Below, piece after piece: positions 1 through 19,270 of a stretch of 64,000 bases of DNA. A program made the translations under genes and the position numbers. Numbering within the stretch: the first letter of the stretch is position 1; every line of letters starts with the position of its first letter. Source of the DNA: Cacajao melanocephalus (Eukaryota; Chordata; Mammalia; Primates; Pitheciidae); the NCBI GenBank assembly GCA_963573385.1, contig CAUYLG010070469.1, positions 17,336-81,335 of the forward strand, read 5' to 3'. The notes beneath the pieces were generated by a model. It saw only the letters and a list, made by a program, of their open reading frames with translations, searched no databases and was not told the origin of the DNA.

Positions 1-152
1 TGGAGCAATCTCGGCTCACTACAACCTCCACCTCCCAGGTTCAAAAGATTCTCCTGACTTAAATAGCTGGGGTTACAGGTGTGCGCCACCATGCCCAGCT
101 AACTTTTGTATTTTTAGTACAGACGGGGTTTCACCATGTTGGCCAGGCTGGT
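1..152 (-). repeat. Alu, partial (cut by window start)
   Basis: Antisense Alu ending in an internal break after ggccaggctggtc at about 152. The adjoining 160-340 is single-copy sequence without a gene. Confidence 0.5.
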
Positions 153-342
153 CAAATTCCAAAGCCAGAATCACCCAAAGCTAGAAGGCATAGGGACAGA
201 TGGAAGGGAGAGAGGGCTCCGCATATCCAGAATCAGTGCAGCAGCATGCATCTGCTTATACAAAGCTTTTTTTCTTCCCAAAACCAAACTTAGGAAACTA
301 AGTTAGGCTCAGCACAAAAATGGATATATAAACACTGCTGAA

Positions 343-508
343 ATTAGCCAGGCATGGTGGCTTACACCTGTAATCCCAAATCTTTGGATAACTGAGACAG
401 GAGGATCTCTTGAGCCCAGGAGTTTAAGGTTATGGTGAGCCCTGATTTCACCACTGCACTCCAGCCTGGCTCACAGAGGAAGACCCTGTCTCTAAAAAAA
501 AAAAAATT
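343..508 (+). repeat. Alu right monomer
   Basis: Only the second arm is present, starting at attagccaggcatggtgg and ending in a 13-A tail. It is diverged, so probably an old fragment. Confidence 0.5.
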
Positions 509-685
509 TAATGCTGAAAATGTTTCTCTCCCAAAGAAGAGAAGATTAACTTACAGAAATATCTGAAGATTCAGGTTCACAAGAAGCAAAGCCCCTTCTA
601 CACACCTGACACTAGTTTATGCTATTGGTTCCTATTTAATATATTCCCAGATTTATTTCAATCAACGAACATTTATACAATGCTG

Positions 686-688
686 AAG

Positions 689-743
<55 letters not shown>

Positions 744-757
744 AAAAGAAAGAAGGA

Positions 758-797
<40 letters not shown>

Positions 798-905
798 AGA
801 AAGAAAGAAAGAAAGAAAGAGAAAGAAAGGAAGGAAGGGAAAGAGAGAAAGAAAGAGAAACAAAGGGAAGGAAGGAAGGAAGGAGGGAAGCAGGGAAGGA
901 GGGAG
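686..905 (+). repeat. (GAAA)n / (GGAA)n purine tract
   Basis: About 220 bases of nearly pure purine on the plus strand: GAAA tetramers to about 830, then GGAA/GGGA-rich units. It lies in a FKBP9 intron and reads as pyrimidine in the sense of that gene. Confidence 0.5.
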
Positions 906-1155
906 GGAAGACAGCAGTTATATGATGAGATCTGCTTTTCAGAAAGACAATTTCACAGGGTGAAAAATGACCTGTAGCAGGGCAAAACCATTAATAGGAA
1001 ACTCTTAACATAATGCACCTGAGCAGTGATGCAGGCACGAGCTATGCAGTGGGGCAGCATGGAGATAAAAGCTGTCTACCCAAGAGAGGAAGACGGTGGG
1101 AACACCTGTCTGTCACCCTCCGGGCTCAATCCCACACCATTCTGGTTGCCCTTAC

Positions 1156-1342
1156 GTGGAGTCCAGCAGGGTGCCATCCAGAAGTGAGGCGTTGTAGTGA
1201 TACTTGAGGTAATCTCCCTTCTTACTCAGCACTGAGCAGTCGGGGGGTTTGTAGTGGGAGGTGATGCTGATCGAGTCTGAAGGGTTGTGGAAGTCGATCA
1301 CATGGATGTCGAACACCAGCACAGCTGAGCCGGGGATATTCC
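1156..1342 (-). CDS. FKBP9: FKBP9 exon: end of domain 3, start of domain 4
   Basis: 187 nt reading NIPGSAVLVFDIHVIDFHNP, SDSISITSHYKPPDCSV, LSKKGDYLKYHYNASLLDG, TLLDS. It closes PPIase domain 3 and opens domain 4, where Tyr-His-Tyr-Asn-Ala replaces the YHYNG of other domains, as in the normal protein. It is one codon shorter than its paralogous exons (NIPG versus KDIPG). The acceptor is atttag and the donor gtaagg. The following exons (rest of domain 4, EF-hands, HDEL-type tail) are outside the window. Confidence 0.5.
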
Positions 1343-1824
1343 CTAAATGACAGACACGGGAAATTAATCAATGACCCTGCAGGCTGCAGCACACGGGCCT
1401 CCCCAGTATCACCAGGTATGTCCTCGAGGCCCTCCAAGTGAGGAAAACAGGTACCCAGATACGGAACCCTAGGAGGACTCCAAGACTGATGCTGAAAGGG
1501 CCGTTAGACATAACCTCATCTTTAATTTACAGGTGGATAAGTGGAGGCACAGATTTGCCCTGGGTCCCACAGCCTGTAATGAGCACAGTTTGGACTAAAA
1601 TTAAAAAATATGGCCTTTTGCCCCATGGAGTCGTTGAGCTAAGATGCATGGCTAAGTTGACCACAAATGAGAAAACTCAAGCCCAGCCAAATCAATACTT
1701 GCCCCTCACCCACCGGAAGTAAGAGATGGGGTGAGAAAATCAGCCATAGAGTGAAATCACTCCAATGTCCTACTACTGCTCAAGAAAAATGTAATATAAA
1801 CTTCATAAAGAAAAAAACACCCAT

Positions 1825-2161
<337 letters not shown>

Positions 2162-2544
2162 TCACAAGGCGCTTTTTGGAATACATCCTATTTGTTCTGT
2201 ACTAAATTATTAATTAACTTTTCCATGATTTCCACTTTTGGAGACAGTAGCTCACATCTGAATAATGTTTTACAGTTTGCCAAAGTATTTTTCACATACA
2301 TTTTTCCTTTAAGTCCCTGCAGCAACCTTATGGGGCAGGCATGGCCATAAACCCAGGAATTTAACTACAGCTTCTCAGGGGCGTGGGGGACACTTAAACA
2401 TACGCATCATTTGTAAAACATCATTTGTAAAACATCCCCCAGCCCAAATCATTTCAGAGAAGTTTAAATGTAAAATATTTTTAAATCATGTTAAGGACAT
2501 ATCATATTATCATCAGCACTTTACATATAAGAAAAGCAACTCAG

Positions 2545-2800
2545 GTTGCTCATGCCTATCATCTCAACTCTGGGATGCCGAGGTGGGAGGATCACTTGAA
2601 GCCAGGGGTTTGAGACCAGCCTGGGCAAAATAGCCAAATGTCTCTACAGAAAAAATTAGCCAAGAGTGGTGGTGAGCACTTGTAGTCCCAGATACTCGGG
2701 AAGCTGAGGCAGGAGGTCAAGGAAGGCGTGAGCTAGGATTGCCCCGCCGTACTCCAGCCTGGGCAACAGAGTGAGACTCCGTCCAAAGAAAAGAAAAGGA
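2545..2800 (+). repeat. Old Alu (J-like)
   Basis: Diverged full-length element with missing head bases and a short AAAGAAAAGAAAAGG tail. Confidence 0.5.
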
Positions 2801-2954
2801 AGAACTCAGACAAGAGAATAACACAGCTAATGACAAAATTCAGACAGAGTCACACAAACACCAACGGCCCCTCCTCACCTCCCATCCCCACACGTACTTT
2901 TCTGTGTCTGTTTCTTGATTGGTCTCTCTCTCTAATAGAAACACACACTCACAC

Positions 2955-3060
2955 TCACATTTAACAGGCGTTTACTGAGTACCAGGCACTCATTCTAAGT
3001 TAAACATGTATTGTTTAATTCTCATTAAAATCCTGAGAAAACTGAGCTACAAATTTTGGG
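2955..3060 (-). repeat. MIR/L2-type ancient fragment
   Basis: Contains tttactgagtaccaggcac and a following ...ttaattctcattaaaatcctgag stretch typical of old tRNA-derived MIR elements. Strand is uncertain. The rest of 2801-3330 is single-copy intron. Confidence 0.5.
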
Positions 3061-3334
3061 GCTGGACAAAGTTAAAGGTATTAATTCAAGAAGGATGTGC
3101 TTTATAGCAGAACACAGGTGGGTGCTGCTCACTCGTAACAGGAGCTGCTGGTGCAGGTGGAGTGGGGTGCAGGCTCCTTCCCATGGGAACCAGGAAATAC
3201 AGCCTGCCATTGGCCAGAAGGCTGCTCAGAACCAGGACTATAGACGGCTGTACATGGGAAGCTAACACACGTGGACAGGGTGGGTGTCTGCAGAGGCAGA
3301 TCTATGGTTTCTCAACCTTGGCAACCCATGAAAA

Positions 3335-4740
<1,406 letters not shown>

Positions 4741-5094
4741 CTAACACTGAGCTAGGCAGTCATCAAATTTTGTCCATGCAAATATAATCTCCCCTGAATT
4801 ACCTGCATTCAGGTGCAGGGCCTTCTCCAGGTCAAAAAGGAATGCATCTGGAACCACCCACATCCCTGGGATCTGATGTCAGCAGTCAAATGAACTCAGC
4901 CTCTCAGGCCCCAAGGATTCCAAGCACAAGAATTCCAACCAGTGTAGAGGTCGATTCACACCCAGTCAAGTAACCATTTAGCATCAAGTGGGTATGTTAG
5001 CTTCTAGGAAGTTAACATGAGTCAGTCTACCAAGTGCCTGATTACCTCTGAGGCACACACATTAATTGAGGGCGTCAACAAGGAAACACTCTCC

Positions 5095-5205
5095 ATGTGG
5101 GCAGGAAGTTTTGTTTGTGTTTTTCTCTGCTGAATCCCTAATACCTTGAGCAGGGCCTGGTCATGAAGAAACTCAATGAATCTTTGATGGACGGATAGAT
5201 GGAGT
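5095..5205 (+). repeat. L2 3' fragment
   Basis: Carries the L2 tail pattern ctgctgaatccctaata...gagcagggcctgg...aactcaatgaatctttgatgga. The flanking 4741-5094 and 5206-5548 are single-copy intron with no visible gene. Confidence 0.5.
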
Positions 5206-5548
5206 TTCTAGGCCTGCAAAAACAAAGACCAGACCTTGAACCATAGACCCCACCAGCCCCAGGCAGCACCAAGGCCTCGAACCTCTATCCCTCTATCTTG
5301 CTCTGACTTCTACAAAGCTATTTGTAGATGAAGTGTAGAAATGAGTGCTGATCAGAAAATGGGCAAAAATAGTCCAACATTTCATCATGGCCCCAACACT
5401 AGCCTCCTCTCTGAATAAACCCTTAACCAATGCATAAGTCATCATTCCATTCTCAGCATGAGAATGCCTCCCCCAGAAGAGACACAGATGACAAAAACAT
5501 AAAGCAGCCTATGATAGCCCACCCAAGAAACTCTGCAGCTCGTGCTAG

Positions 5549-5668
5549 GGGTGGGTTTCCCCTGAGAGGGGTGAGTTTCCTCTGAGGGGGGTAGGTTTCT
5601 TCTAAAGGGAGTGAGTTTCCTCTGAGGAAGCTGGGTTTCCTCTCAGCAGGGTATTTTCCTCCGAGAGC
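5549..5668 (+). repeat. 20-bp minisatellite, six units
   Basis: Six imperfect copies of a unit like GGGTGAGTTTCCTCTGAGGG, in exact 20-base register from 5549 to 5668. Intronic with respect to FKBP9. Confidence 0.5.
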
Positions 5669-5799
5669 TCTGGGACTTTTGGTTTGAGCTCTTGGTTCTC
5701 CACATGTGGGTATCAACAAGTCATTACCTAATGGGGACTCATTCTTTCTGTCTGTCTAGGACACACACAGGTCGGAGACCCCTGGGTCCAGTTCCAGCT

Positions 5800-5985
5800 C
5801 CATCCTGAGTTAGCTATTATGACCTTGGACAAATGAGTCGAACTCTCTGGGCCTCATTATCTTTCTAAACAATGAGGATAACAATGCCTCAGAAGACTGT
5901 TTCCAGGTTTGGACGAGTTCATGTGCAAGAAGTCCCAGACACACAGTGGGTAAAATGTAATTTATTAACTTTCCTCTCCTTCCTA
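5800..5985 (-). repeat. MIR fragment
   Basis: Antisense MIR core: tgaccttggacaaatgagtc, cctcattatctttctaaac, then ...cacacagtgggtaaaatg. The remaining 5986-7401 is single-copy intron; no exon or RNA gene was recognised there. Confidence 0.5.
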
Positions 5986-7401
5986 AAAGGGTGCTCAAAG
6001 GTAATCTGGAAGTTGGGAAACAGCCAGCCATTGATGGAGTGGTGCTTACACAACCTTGCAGGCACAATCCATTCCTCACTTTAAGGCTGCAAACCCATCC
6101 AAGCGCCCTAATTTCAGGGCTGACCCATGGAACAAAGCAGACAGCAGAAAGATCCAGAGCCTCACCCAGGAGGCCTACCTCTTCCCCTCCACCAATCTTG
6201 CAGGGGAAAATGGCTGTGACAGAATGAAATGCTGATAGAGGCTGAGAGCACATGGATAGCCCACAATTCATTCCTTCCACAAATATTTGCCGAACATTCA
6301 CAATATGGCTGGCCCTGAGGTATGCAGTGAAGAAGCCACTAAGTAGACAGCTTCTGCATCCTGACCCCTCTCGGGTCAGCCCCTCAGGGATCAGCGTGAG
6401 CTCCTATGCAACCCCCACAAAGAGGCCAAGGGTGCTGATCAGGAGAGGACAGAAGCGGACCCTGCTCAAGAGCACTTGGGGTTTATACTCAGGGTCGCTC
6501 AGGGTGCCCCCCTCCCACAGCAGCGTGATTCAGGATGAAGCAGTCTCATTGCCCAGAAAATTTATGAGTCTTTGGTTGCTTCCCAGAGGCTTATGTAATT
6601 CTTTGCAGAGCTCTGTCTCATAGTTGATAGAAAGCCAAGAGGAAAAAAAAAATAATTTAAGCAAATGTTTTCTATCAATGCATTCTTTTTAAAAAAAGGA
6701 AAGATTAGTCCTCAGGCCAAAATGAAACAAGAACACTCAGAAAGTATTTATCTGTTTCTGTTTATATTTGACTAGAAGTAGAAATCTACACGATAAAAAA
6801 CAGTAGAGCATCAAGACACTAGACAAGCAGGATGTGTGAAAAAAGGCCTGTCGAATGGATCTTAAGCTGTGATCTGTTCTGGTTTAATCAATCAGAAATT
6901 TAAGTCAGGGAGAAAAAAAAACTTCTCCGTGGTACAACCTACTTTCCAACCAACTTGACGTTTCTTAGATCCTCTGGGATGAATGCTACTGGGAAAACTT
7001 TCAAGATCTATATGATATATCAACAGAAAACAAAACAGAACTAACAAAATAAATGTACAGCCAGCAAGGCCAGCCAGATTTCCATCAGCAAAAAAACACA
7101 CAAACAAAATCAATACTGCGTCAACTATTCCTAACAAGTGAGCAGCCATTAAAATACATAGCATAGAAAGTTGTTCACAACATGTCTGTTGTTCACCACA
7201 AATTGGGTGAAGAGAGAAATCACAAAGTAATATGCATAGACAATCCCATGTTTGTCTGTATTGATTAGTGTAGGTGGGCATTTGTTTAAACCTATACATT
7301 CACTCAAAGGTATAGACGGACATTCACTTCATGGCTGCATTTCTTTCCTACTGTTGCTGCAGCAAATTACCACAAACTTGCTGATTTAAAACAATGCAAA
7401 C

Positions 7402-7776
<375 letters not shown>

Positions 7777-7983
7777 TCAGGGCTATCTTCATTCCCTGAC
7801 GGGGTCCTCTCCCTCTATCTTCTAAGTCAGCAGTTTAGTACTTTTCCCCTAGTCTGACCACCTGCCTCCCTTTTACAAGGACTGTTCTAAGTATTTTGAG
7901 TCTGCCTGGATAATCCAGGATACTATCCTTATCTTAAGATCCTTAATCAAATCTGTAAAATCCCTTTTAATAAGGTAACAGGA

Positions 7984-8682
7984 GGCTAGGCATGGTGGCT
8001 CACACCTGCATCCCAGCACTTTGAAAGGCCAAAGTGGGAGGACTGCTTGAGCCCAGGAGTTCCAGACAAGCCTAGGAAACATAACAAGACCATATCTGTC
8101 TTTACAAAAAAAAAAAAAAACAACAACAGTTTTAGCCATGCATGGTAGCACACACATGAAGTTCCAGCTACTCAGGAGGCTGATGCAGGTGGATCACTTT
8201 AACCCAGGAGGCTGCAGTGAGTTAGGGTCTTATCACTGTACTCCAGCCTGGACAGCAGAGCAAGACTTTGTCTCAAAACAAAATAAATAAAATAAGATAA
8301 AATACTCACAGGTTCTGGGGATTAGAACATAGATACTTTGGGGGGCTGAATATTCTGCCTATCACATTAAGATTAACAATATTTCTGGCAGGGCATGGTC
8401 ACTCACATCCATAATCCCAGCACTTTGGGCAGCAAAGGCAGGCAGATCACTTGTGGCCAGGAGTTCGAGACTAGCCTGGCCAACATAGTAAAATGCCATC
8501 TCTAATAAAAATTAAAAAATTAGCCAGGCATGGTGGCACACACCTATAGTCCTAGCTACTTGGGAGGGTAAGGCACAAGACTCACCTGAACCCAGGAGGC
8601 AGAGGTTGCAGTGAGCTGAGACTGTGCCACTGTATTCCAGCCTGGGTGATGGAGTGAGACTATCTCAAAAAAAAAAAAAAGT
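7984..8682 (+). repeat. Two old Alus
   Basis: Elements at 7984-8305 and 8387-8682, both sense and diverged; the first has an AAATAAAATAAGATAA tail, the second a 14-A tail. Confidence 0.5.
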
Positions 8683-8804
8683 AAAGAAAAAATAGGAAAA
8701 AAATCCTTATTTCTGGGTGGCAGGATTAGAGGAGATTTTTGTTTTCTTTGTTTATCTGCATTTTCTTTTTCTAAAGTCAACATGTATGATTTGTGTAACT
8801 TTTA

Positions 8805-8940
8805 AAATGTGGTATGAGAGTGACAAAAATGTTCTAAAACAGGATTATGGTGATGGTTGCCTAAGCCACTACATTTTCTAAAAGTCATTAAATTGTATAC
8901 TTAAATGGGTGCACTTTACAATATACAAAACAAAAACCAA
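8805..8940 (+). repeat. L1 3' end fragment
   Basis: Contains aaaatgttctaaaacaggattatggtgatggttg and attgtatacttaaatgggtgcac, which match old L1 3' UTR. Antisense to FKBP9. Confidence 0.5.
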
Positions 8941-9225
8941 AAAGGGGCTTTTGCACTTACTTTCAAATTGTTCAGCCCCCAAATAAATAAATAAATATAA
9001 AAAGAGATCAAATATAGCAAAATGTTAACAATTGGCAAAACACAGTAGAATTCACGGTAAGGTTCTTTCAACTTTGGTGTAGGATTTAACATTTGCAAAA
9101 GGAAAAGGAAAATGGGCAGAGAAACAGGAGAAACAACAGGACAACTCTAGAAACTAAATCTATTTGGGCATTCCAGTCTTAAGCTGGACTTTAGCTTCAA
9201 TATTTTGGCTCTCAGGAAGCTCTGT

Positions 9226-9395
9226 GCAGGGCGTGGTGGTGCGTGCCTACAGTGCCAGCTACTCCGAAGGCTGAGGCAGAGGATCACTTGAGGCCAAGAG
9301 TTCCAGGCCATAGTATGCTATGATCACATAGTACACTCCAGCCTGGGCGACAGAGGGAGACCCTATCTGAAAAAAAAAGAAGAAAAAGAAAAAGA
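9226..9395 (+). repeat. Alu monomer-like fragment
   Basis: Single arm ending 62 bases before the splice donor of the FKBP9 domain 3 exon, with an A/G-rich tail. Confidence 0.5.
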
Positions 9396-9456
9396 AGCCC
9401 TGTTCCAAGCAATGTGGAAGCAGCCACAGCTAGCGAGGAAGGCAGGTGATACTCAC

Positions 9457-9602
9457 CTCTTCCTTCCTCTCCATAGCCCAGGTGAGGGGGGACCACAATC
9501 CTTCGCTTCTCTCCGATGCAAACACCAAGTAGACCTTCATCCATCCCAGGAATCACATAGCCCTGCCCAATGTATGTGTCAAAGGTGCGGTTCCGAGAGT
9601 AG
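9457..9602 (-). CDS. FKBP9: FKBP9 exon: core of PPIase domain 3
   Basis: 146 nt reading [49 protein letters not shown]. The third FKBP core appears unchanged from the family. The acceptor is ttctag and the donor gtgagt. Long introns of 6.9 kb upstream and 8.1 kb downstream are filled with Alu and L1 fragments. Confidence 0.5.
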
Positions 9603-9897
9603 CTAGAAAAAAAGAAAGGAAAGGAAGGGGTCATTCACAAGAGACTCCACAGCAACTGTGCAAATTAGTCGGGACAGAGATGCAAAGGAGCACAGAGGCC
9701 TCCAGACCCCAGAGCACTTGAGGACACAACCAGGAAACACGCTCTCCTGGAAGGTAAGTAGCAATCCCCACACAGCATGTGAACAGCCATCTGCAGTGAC
9801 TCCGTGCAGCCCTCCGGTTTGGTCAGGTTATGAATGCAGTGTGGGTTACGAGAAGCACCACACGGAAATGGAGCTAATGTAAACTGAACAGTATACT

Positions 9898-12369
<2,472 letters not shown>

Positions 12370-12622
12370 GAGCCATCACAGCTGGCCCAAACTAACTTAA
12401 AAATTTTAAAACAATTCCAGTCAAAATCCCAAGGGTGTGTATCTGGTGTTGGTGGGGAGCTTAGTAAAGTAATGCTAAAATTCATCTGGAAAAAGAAATA
12501 ATTAAGAATGCTGTTGTGAAGGTGCAGTATATAGCAAGCTATCATTCTTGTTAAAAATTAAAAGAGGGGAATATATACACATGTGTACTTTATTATATAT
12601 GTATGGAAGACCTATGAAATTA

Positions 12623-13033
<411 letters not shown>

Positions 13034-13149
13034 TTAAATCACATCAATGCATCACTTGGTCTTTTTTTAAAAAAGAAAAAGAATGCTCTCTACTCTACAA
13101 TTAAAAAGCTAACACTGGTTAATCATAGTTAAAGGTGTGATGCTGGCCT

Positions 13150-13526
13150 TGGAATAGATCAAAGGTAAAGGATAAAAACTCTACAGACTCAAAAGTACAT
13201 ATAAGAATTTAGTTCATAACAAAAGTCACATTTCAGAGCAGTCGGAAAATGCAGAGTCATTCATGAAGGATGTTGGAAAAACTAGCTAACCACCTGGAAA
13301 AAAATAAAGTTAAATCCTTCCTGTCACAGTGATACCACAATAAATTCCAGATGGATTAAAGACTTAAATATGAAAGCATTTATGAGCATAGAGAGAAACT
13401 GCAGGACATTGTTAACACTAGTTATCTCATGGTCGTGAGAATAGAACGGGCTGATAGGAAATTTACATTTTTTGCTATACCTTTTTGCATTGTTTCCATT
13501 TTGCAATTAGGACATATTACCTCTGA
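13150..13526 (+). repeat. L1 ORF2 remnant
   Basis: Diverged L1 segment: ccacaataaattccagatgg attaaagacttaaatatgaa is a recognisable L1 ORF2 3' stretch. Heavily decayed, no coding capacity. Confidence 0.5.
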
Positions 13527-14107
<581 letters not shown>

Positions 14108-14768
14108 CATAACCTTTGACCCAGAGATTCTTCTAGAGATTGTTCGAGGGAAAGAATTGATCATATTTTATAAGATTTGCCTACAAAAATAATTACTGCA
14201 GACTTCATTAAATGTCAAAATACAGGAAACATAAAGGACAAACAACAGGGATTGATTACCTAAATGTAGGCAAATCTATACAATGTAATATATGTAACTG
14301 TTAGAATGGGCTAGATTCCCACTGTACTAAAATGGAAAGCTCTTTGAAACCTAAGAAAACTGTGGCTCCACTATGTGAACAAAAATCTGGTGTACACAGA
14401 AAAATGGTCTTTCAACTGGAAATATAATTCCAGGGAATAAAGAATAGAACCACACTGGAATGTAACAAAAAATATCACGCACATGCGCTAAATGAATTTT
14501 TTTTTTTTTTTGGTAACAGAAAAAGATAAAAACAACTCAAATGTTCATCAATAGGGAATGGTTATATAAATACAGTATACTCACCCGATAGGACATCATG
14601 TAGATGTAAAAAACAAAGGATTTCTCTCTATGTATTAGTATGGAAAAATCCCAGGGTAACAAAAATCAAGGAGCAGAACAATACTTTGTTCTGTAGTAAC
14701 ACTATATTCTAAAAGAGGAGAAACATTTGTGTTTGCTTATATTTGCATTTTTAAAAATCCACACATTA
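14108..14768 (+). repeat. L1 3' remnant
   Basis: Phrases such as gacccagagattcttctag, aactcaaatgttcatcaatag and tacagtatactcacccgatag match old L1 3' ends. No other feature seen. Confidence 0.5.
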
Positions 14769-15048
<280 letters not shown>

Positions 15049-15255
15049 TCCATACACTGGAAAAATTAAAAATAGAAATTAATAAAAATGGTTAACTCTA
15101 AGGGGTAGGGGAGAAAGGGAGGTTAGGCAGACAGGGACAGGAATACAACATATCTTAATGCATACTTTGCTTTAATTTTGAGCTATGTAACTATTACTCT
15201 TTTCCAAAAAATGTAAATGACAAATGTAAAAGAGATCCTAGGAACAAGAATGACA

Positions 15256-15331
15256 GTGAGCTGAGATCACACCCACTGTACTCCAGCCTGGGCGACAGAG
15301 CGAGATCTCATTTCCAAAAAAAAAAAAAAAG
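15256..15331 (+). repeat. Alu 3' fragment
   Basis: Only the last 60 bases and A-tail are present. The next stretch, 15332-16065, is single-copy FKBP9 intron with nothing recognised. Confidence 0.5.
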
Positions 15332-16065
15332 GCAGGACATGGTGTTGGTATGGTATTACTCAAATGTAATAATACCACATACAAATTCTTCTGTAATGGT
15401 TTTGGATGACTAAATTAACTAGAAGTCTATCACCTCAGAGACAGGAAGGTTGCTGTTGCTACTTGTTTGCTCTACTGGAAGCTGAAGGAGTAGTTTCAAA
15501 CAACACATGCCACTGGAATGAGCAAGACAGGCCAAACACCAGCCATCTCTGTACAACTGCAGGCCATGCCTGATAAACAAAACAAAACTTTGAACTGCAG
15601 AAGAAGCCCAGTAATTAGTCTCTATGGAACCCAGCATCCAGAAGGGAGCTGAATGCATCCAACCAGTGCCATCCAGCTGATCAGCCTCTGAAATGTGTAA
15701 AGCCCTGTGACACATACCTTATCTCTTTAATCTAACCATTTACTTGACAAAGGTGCTGGAATAGGGAAAAACTGAGTCCCAAACAGTCAAATGCTATCCA
15801 AAATCATAGAGCTAGTGCAGCATAGACAAGGGCTACAGCCAGCTCTCTTGGCATCAAGTCCATTCTCTTCCCACTGTACCTCCTTGACATCACTTCTGGC
15901 CACTCCTCATCTTGGACCCCATCATGAGGTTTATACCTGGATAGCTGAGCATAGTATAGGGGGATGGTGAGAGTCGAGGGTGAGTCTCTCCTGTCTTCCT
16001 GCAGAACATCTAAAACAACCCCCAAGAAAGAGATGCTTACAACAGCCTATGAAGAAACTTAAGCC

Positions 16066-16320
16066 TATCTCTATAAAAAATTAAAAATTAGCCAAGCATG
16101 GGGACATACGCCTAGAGTCCTAGCTACTCAAGAGGCTAAGATGAGAGAATTGCTTGAGCCCAGGAGTTTAAGCCTTCAGAAAACCACGATCATGCAGGGG
16201 CACTGCACTCCAGACTGGATAATAGAACAAGATCCTGTCTCAAAAAAAAAAAAAAAAAAGGAAAAAGGAAAAAAAGGAAGGAAGGAAGGAAGGGAGGGTG
16301 GGAGGGAGAGAGGGAAGAAG
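16066..16320 (+). repeat. Alu fragment with GGAA-expanded tail
   Basis: Diverged Alu second half (16066-16260); its A-tail has expanded into AAAAAGG/GGAAGGAAGG purine repeats up to about 16318. It ends 145 bases from an FKBP9 exon. Confidence 0.5.
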
Positions 16321-16464
16321 TATCAGAAAACAGAAACCTGTATTAGAGATGAAAATACTAACTATGAATCAGCACTGACACAGTATTTAAATCACGGTCC
16401 AGCCAATGGCAGATTTTATTTAATACAATGTTCTGGCAGTTGAAGACCTTAATCATTTCCTTAC

Positions 16465-16654
16465 CTGGAATCAAAGAGGGTGCCATCCAGAAGCGTGCCA
16501 TTGTAATGATACCTGAGAAAGTCCCCTCTTTGACTTATCCGCTCACAGTTTTTAGGTACTACCTGGTTCTCAATGGAAATGCTGTCCTTGGGATTATGGA
16601 GGTCTAATAATGCAACATCAAACACCAGAGATGCCTGTCCGGGAATGTCTTTCC
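16465..16654 (-). CDS. FKBP9: FKBP9 exon: end of domain 2, start of domain 3
   Basis: 190 nt reading [20 protein letters not shown], the linker [20 protein letters not shown], then [18 protein letters not shown] and TLFDS. It closes PPIase domain 2 and opens domain 3. The acceptor is ttctag and the donor gtaagg. By memory the human protein has ENKVVPEN and SQSGDF here, so two or three substitutions fall in this exon; the memory comparison is not certain. Confidence 0.5.
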
Positions 16655-17779
16655 CTAGAATGGAATGGAGGAAGATGATTAAACAGGACACAGGATTTAG
16701 GAAGTACTTTACAGCTCAACAGCCTTGAGCTTGGTGTTATTCATTTCTTGAAGTTTTGAAGCCAAGGAAACAAATGTTCTTCCAAGTCTTGGATGGGACC
16801 CCATGGTGTCCAACCACGGGCTGATGGTATAATCTAAAACCAGACTCAGGAAAAGGAGAAAACTGATGTTAATGACATAAGAGACTACTATGACTATATT
16901 TTCTGGGCTCATGCTGGAAAATCAAGGCTCTATGTAGGTGGGCATGCACCCACAGGCAAACCCAAATACATACCTCTGTGGGTTTCTGTTTGTGAATAAA
17001 TGCAAACCACGGACATTTAAAGGAGAAAATTCCAAATCTCCGGTCTGGTTCTGGAGAACCGTACACAGACTTGTTTTTTTTTTGGAACGAACGGCCAATT
17101 TTTTACAGGCAAAAGTAAAACTCAACACTTTAAAGTGTATCCAAAGCAAGATATAAATAAGATGAAAGTTAGCAGAGATAACAGAAAAAAAAATGGCACC
17201 CACAATCCAAAATATAAATAAATAGTCCTCAAATCACTTCTATCTGACTTCTGGGTAGTACTGCTTCTCTTGGATGTTCCTGACAGGGGGAATATATTGA
17301 ATATCTGCAAAATAAAATCCACATGAAGAGATTATAAGGCTAGTTCTTCCTGCAAAGATCAACATCAACCAGTAGATAACTCAAAATCCAGTAATTTGGG
17401 ATAATAGAAAGTTAACCAACAAACCAATCACTCACTTTTACTTGTCATTTGTTATACCATGCAAAGGAGTAGGCCTGGGCAAGTGAACTAGATGCTGCCA
17501 AACCTGAGCTCCTTCCACTGGCCTTTGGCAAAGCCCACCCTGCGTCTCCTTCCCCTCTGAGGAATGATGAAATCTGCTGAAAGCTGGCTGCTGAGTCAGC
17601 CCCTGGAATGCAAGGTGTGGTCAATCCCTAAATCACATGTATGGGAGATATAGAATATCAATATTTTGTGCTTTTCTGTATCTTTTCATTTAAGGGAAAA
17701 ATGAAAACCTTAAAAGTAGCCATGGGGTTTCAATGTTTCTGGCATTAATGTGTACTAGATGAATAATATTTTCTATAGC

Positions 17780-17850
17780 AACTTTGCAGAGATATAATTC
17801 ACATACCATAGAGTTCAACCATTTAAAGTTATACTTGGATAGCTGAATAC
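17780..17850 (-). repeat. L1 3' terminus fragment
   Basis: gagatataattcacatacc and catttaaagttatac are the reverse complement of an old L1 3' end. It is the one L1 piece found in sense with FKBP9. The rest of 16655-18049 is single-copy intron. Confidence 0.5.
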
Positions 17851-18049
17851 AGTATTCAAGTATAAAGTTTTCAAAAAAAAACTACCCTAAATAAACTATT
17901 ATTTATTTAAAGTAAATAAATAATATTTCTCATATTAGGCTCATTTCTGGTTTTGTTATGTGGCTGATAACAAAAGGATCTGGGAGCCAGTGTCAATGAA
18001 CTTCTTGGGGCCAAGGACAAGACCACTGGAACATCAATAAGAAAATAGT

Positions 18050-19088
<1,039 letters not shown>

Positions 19089-19270
19089 GTATATGTATAT
19101 GGAGGTAGAGAGAAGGCTGAGCCCCATCACCTCAGGCTCCCTTCTCTTGCTGCTCTGCTCTACAGAGCCAGGAAACAACATCAAAAACATATTGGCTATT
19201 GTAAGTTGGGTATCACCATCAGTAAACTCCTTAAGAAGCATCATGTTCTCATTTATATCATTAACTACAA

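Noticed and set aside
680..925. Lys/Glu-rich and Phe/Leu/Ser-rich open frames
   Set aside because: Translations of the GAAA simple repeat on each strand.
5810..6301. 163-codon open frame on the minus strand
   Set aside because: Overlaps an antisense MIR and single-copy intron, shows no recognisable domain, and no splice or start context.
9284..9456. Extension of the FKBP9 domain 3 exon past its donor
   Set aside because: The frame stays open by chance into an intronic Alu; the gtgagt donor and the phase to the next exon mark the true end at 9457.
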